A DNA stretch of 5,083 bases from a bacterium (lineage in GTDB: Bacteria; Spirochaetota; Spirochaetia; JABEVK01): the NCBI GenBank assembly GCA_021782055.1, contig JAJXVP010000216.1, positions 1 to 5,083 of the forward strand, written 5' to 3'. The position numbers and the translations under genes are program-made. Below the pieces are notes generated by a model. That model ran no database searches. It saw nothing but the letters and a program-made list of their open reading frames with translations, and was not told the DNA's origin. How positions within the stretch are numbered: the first letter of the stretch is position 1; each line of letters opens with the position of its first letter. Positions 4,828 through 5,083 of the stretch are shown here, one piece after another.

Positions 4828-5083
4828 TTACCTCTTATCGCCGTACATTTGCAGAAAACTTTTTCCAAAAGCAGAATATTCATCCTCATGCGTGGTTGAG
4901 GGAGTCTCTGAGGCGGGCTTGAACCAGGTGCGAAAGTACTCGCTCACGTAGAGAATACGATCCTTGAGATTTCGAGAAATCGTTTCAACTTGGTCCTGGG
5001 TCGCCCAGCCTTCTAATAAGGACTTGATCCATTCTTTCAGTTGTTCGCTAGAAATCGATTCAAAAGCTTTAAGCCTCGCATCG
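4828..5083 (-). CDS. C-terminal 84 codons of an unrecognised protein (5' end outside window)
   Basis: Reading leftwards from the right edge, one minus-strand frame stays open for 84 codons (the first complete codon begins at 5082) and ends in TAA at 4828-4830. The other two frames hit stops almost at once. The fragment begins with an amphipathic, charged, probably helical stretch containing LKEWIKSLLEGW and, further on, LKDRILYVSEYFRTWFKP. A polar Ser/Thr/Pro/Glu-rich linker follows, then a short end, FGKSFLQMYGDKR. There is no membrane segment or cysteine. It does not carry the motifs of the four paralogues downstream, so it is not a fifth copy. I do not recognise it, and the N-terminal part that would identify it is outside the window. 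Its stop lies 72 bp before paralogue A on the same strand, so it may be the preceding gene of the same operon. Confidence 0.8.
   Translation of the reverse strand, partial: DARLKAFESISSEQLKEWIKSLLEGWATQDQVETISRNLKDRILYVSEYFRTWFKPASETPSTTHEDEYSAFGKSFLQMYGDKR

Noticed and set aside
4828..5083. Fifth copy of the paralogue family at the right edge
   Set aside because: The visible 84 residues lack the ILD, A-x-N-x-R and IP motifs that mark the C-terminal third of the family.
1..5083. Active Ser/Thr kinase signalling cassette
   Set aside because: The only kinase-like protein lacks the Lys, HRD and DFG residues, and there is no phosphatase or FHA gene in the window.

Overview
The window is compact bacterial DNA. 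Every gene I can support lies on the minus strand, so transcription runs from high to low coordinates. Base composition is moderate (roughly mid-40s % GC by eye) and Shine-Dalgarno sites are canonical (AGGAGG in two cases). There is no rRNA, tRNA, mobile element, CRISPR array or plasmid feature. Nothing fixes the taxon. A eukaryotic-type (Hanks) kinase relative beside a lineage-specific paralogue family would suit several phyla with large signalling repertoires, such as spirochaetes, but that is a guess.

Layout in transcription order: (1) the last 84 codons of an unrecognised gene entering from the right edge (4828-5083); (2) a 72-bp gap with two abutting 13-bp palindromes inside a possible promoter; (3) four consecutive paralogues of 232-238 aa, called here A (4057-4755), B (3266-3964), C (2528-3244) and D (1756-2457); (4) a 575-aa gene (3-1730) that starts at GTG. 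This last protein has an N-terminal Hanks-type kinase fold with every catalytic motif replaced, then a Pro-rich linker, then a C-terminal domain that may be a degenerate P-loop/AAA-like module. Gaps between genes are 72, 92, 21, 70 and 25 bp, which suits one transcription unit with internal control points: a possible promoter ahead of B and an intrinsic terminator or attenuator between C and D.

The four paralogues are the main point of interest. All are soluble and probably mostly alpha-helical, with no signal peptide or membrane segment. They share an ordered set of motifs: YP-x-F, VID, (D/E)P, I-x-P, LG, GY, D-x-N-x-LGK-x-L, ILD, A-x-N-x-R, D-x-x-K and IP. By my hand alignment B and C are about 48% identical and A and B about 32%. 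I do not recognise the family. The arrangement suggests subunits of a hetero-oligomer, or variants with divided roles, made together with a non-catalytic kinase-like scaffold. That functional link is inferred from gene order only.

All non-coding stretches are under 100 bp, so no gap longer than 300 bp needs separate comment. The plus-strand open frames are antisense shadows of these genes.
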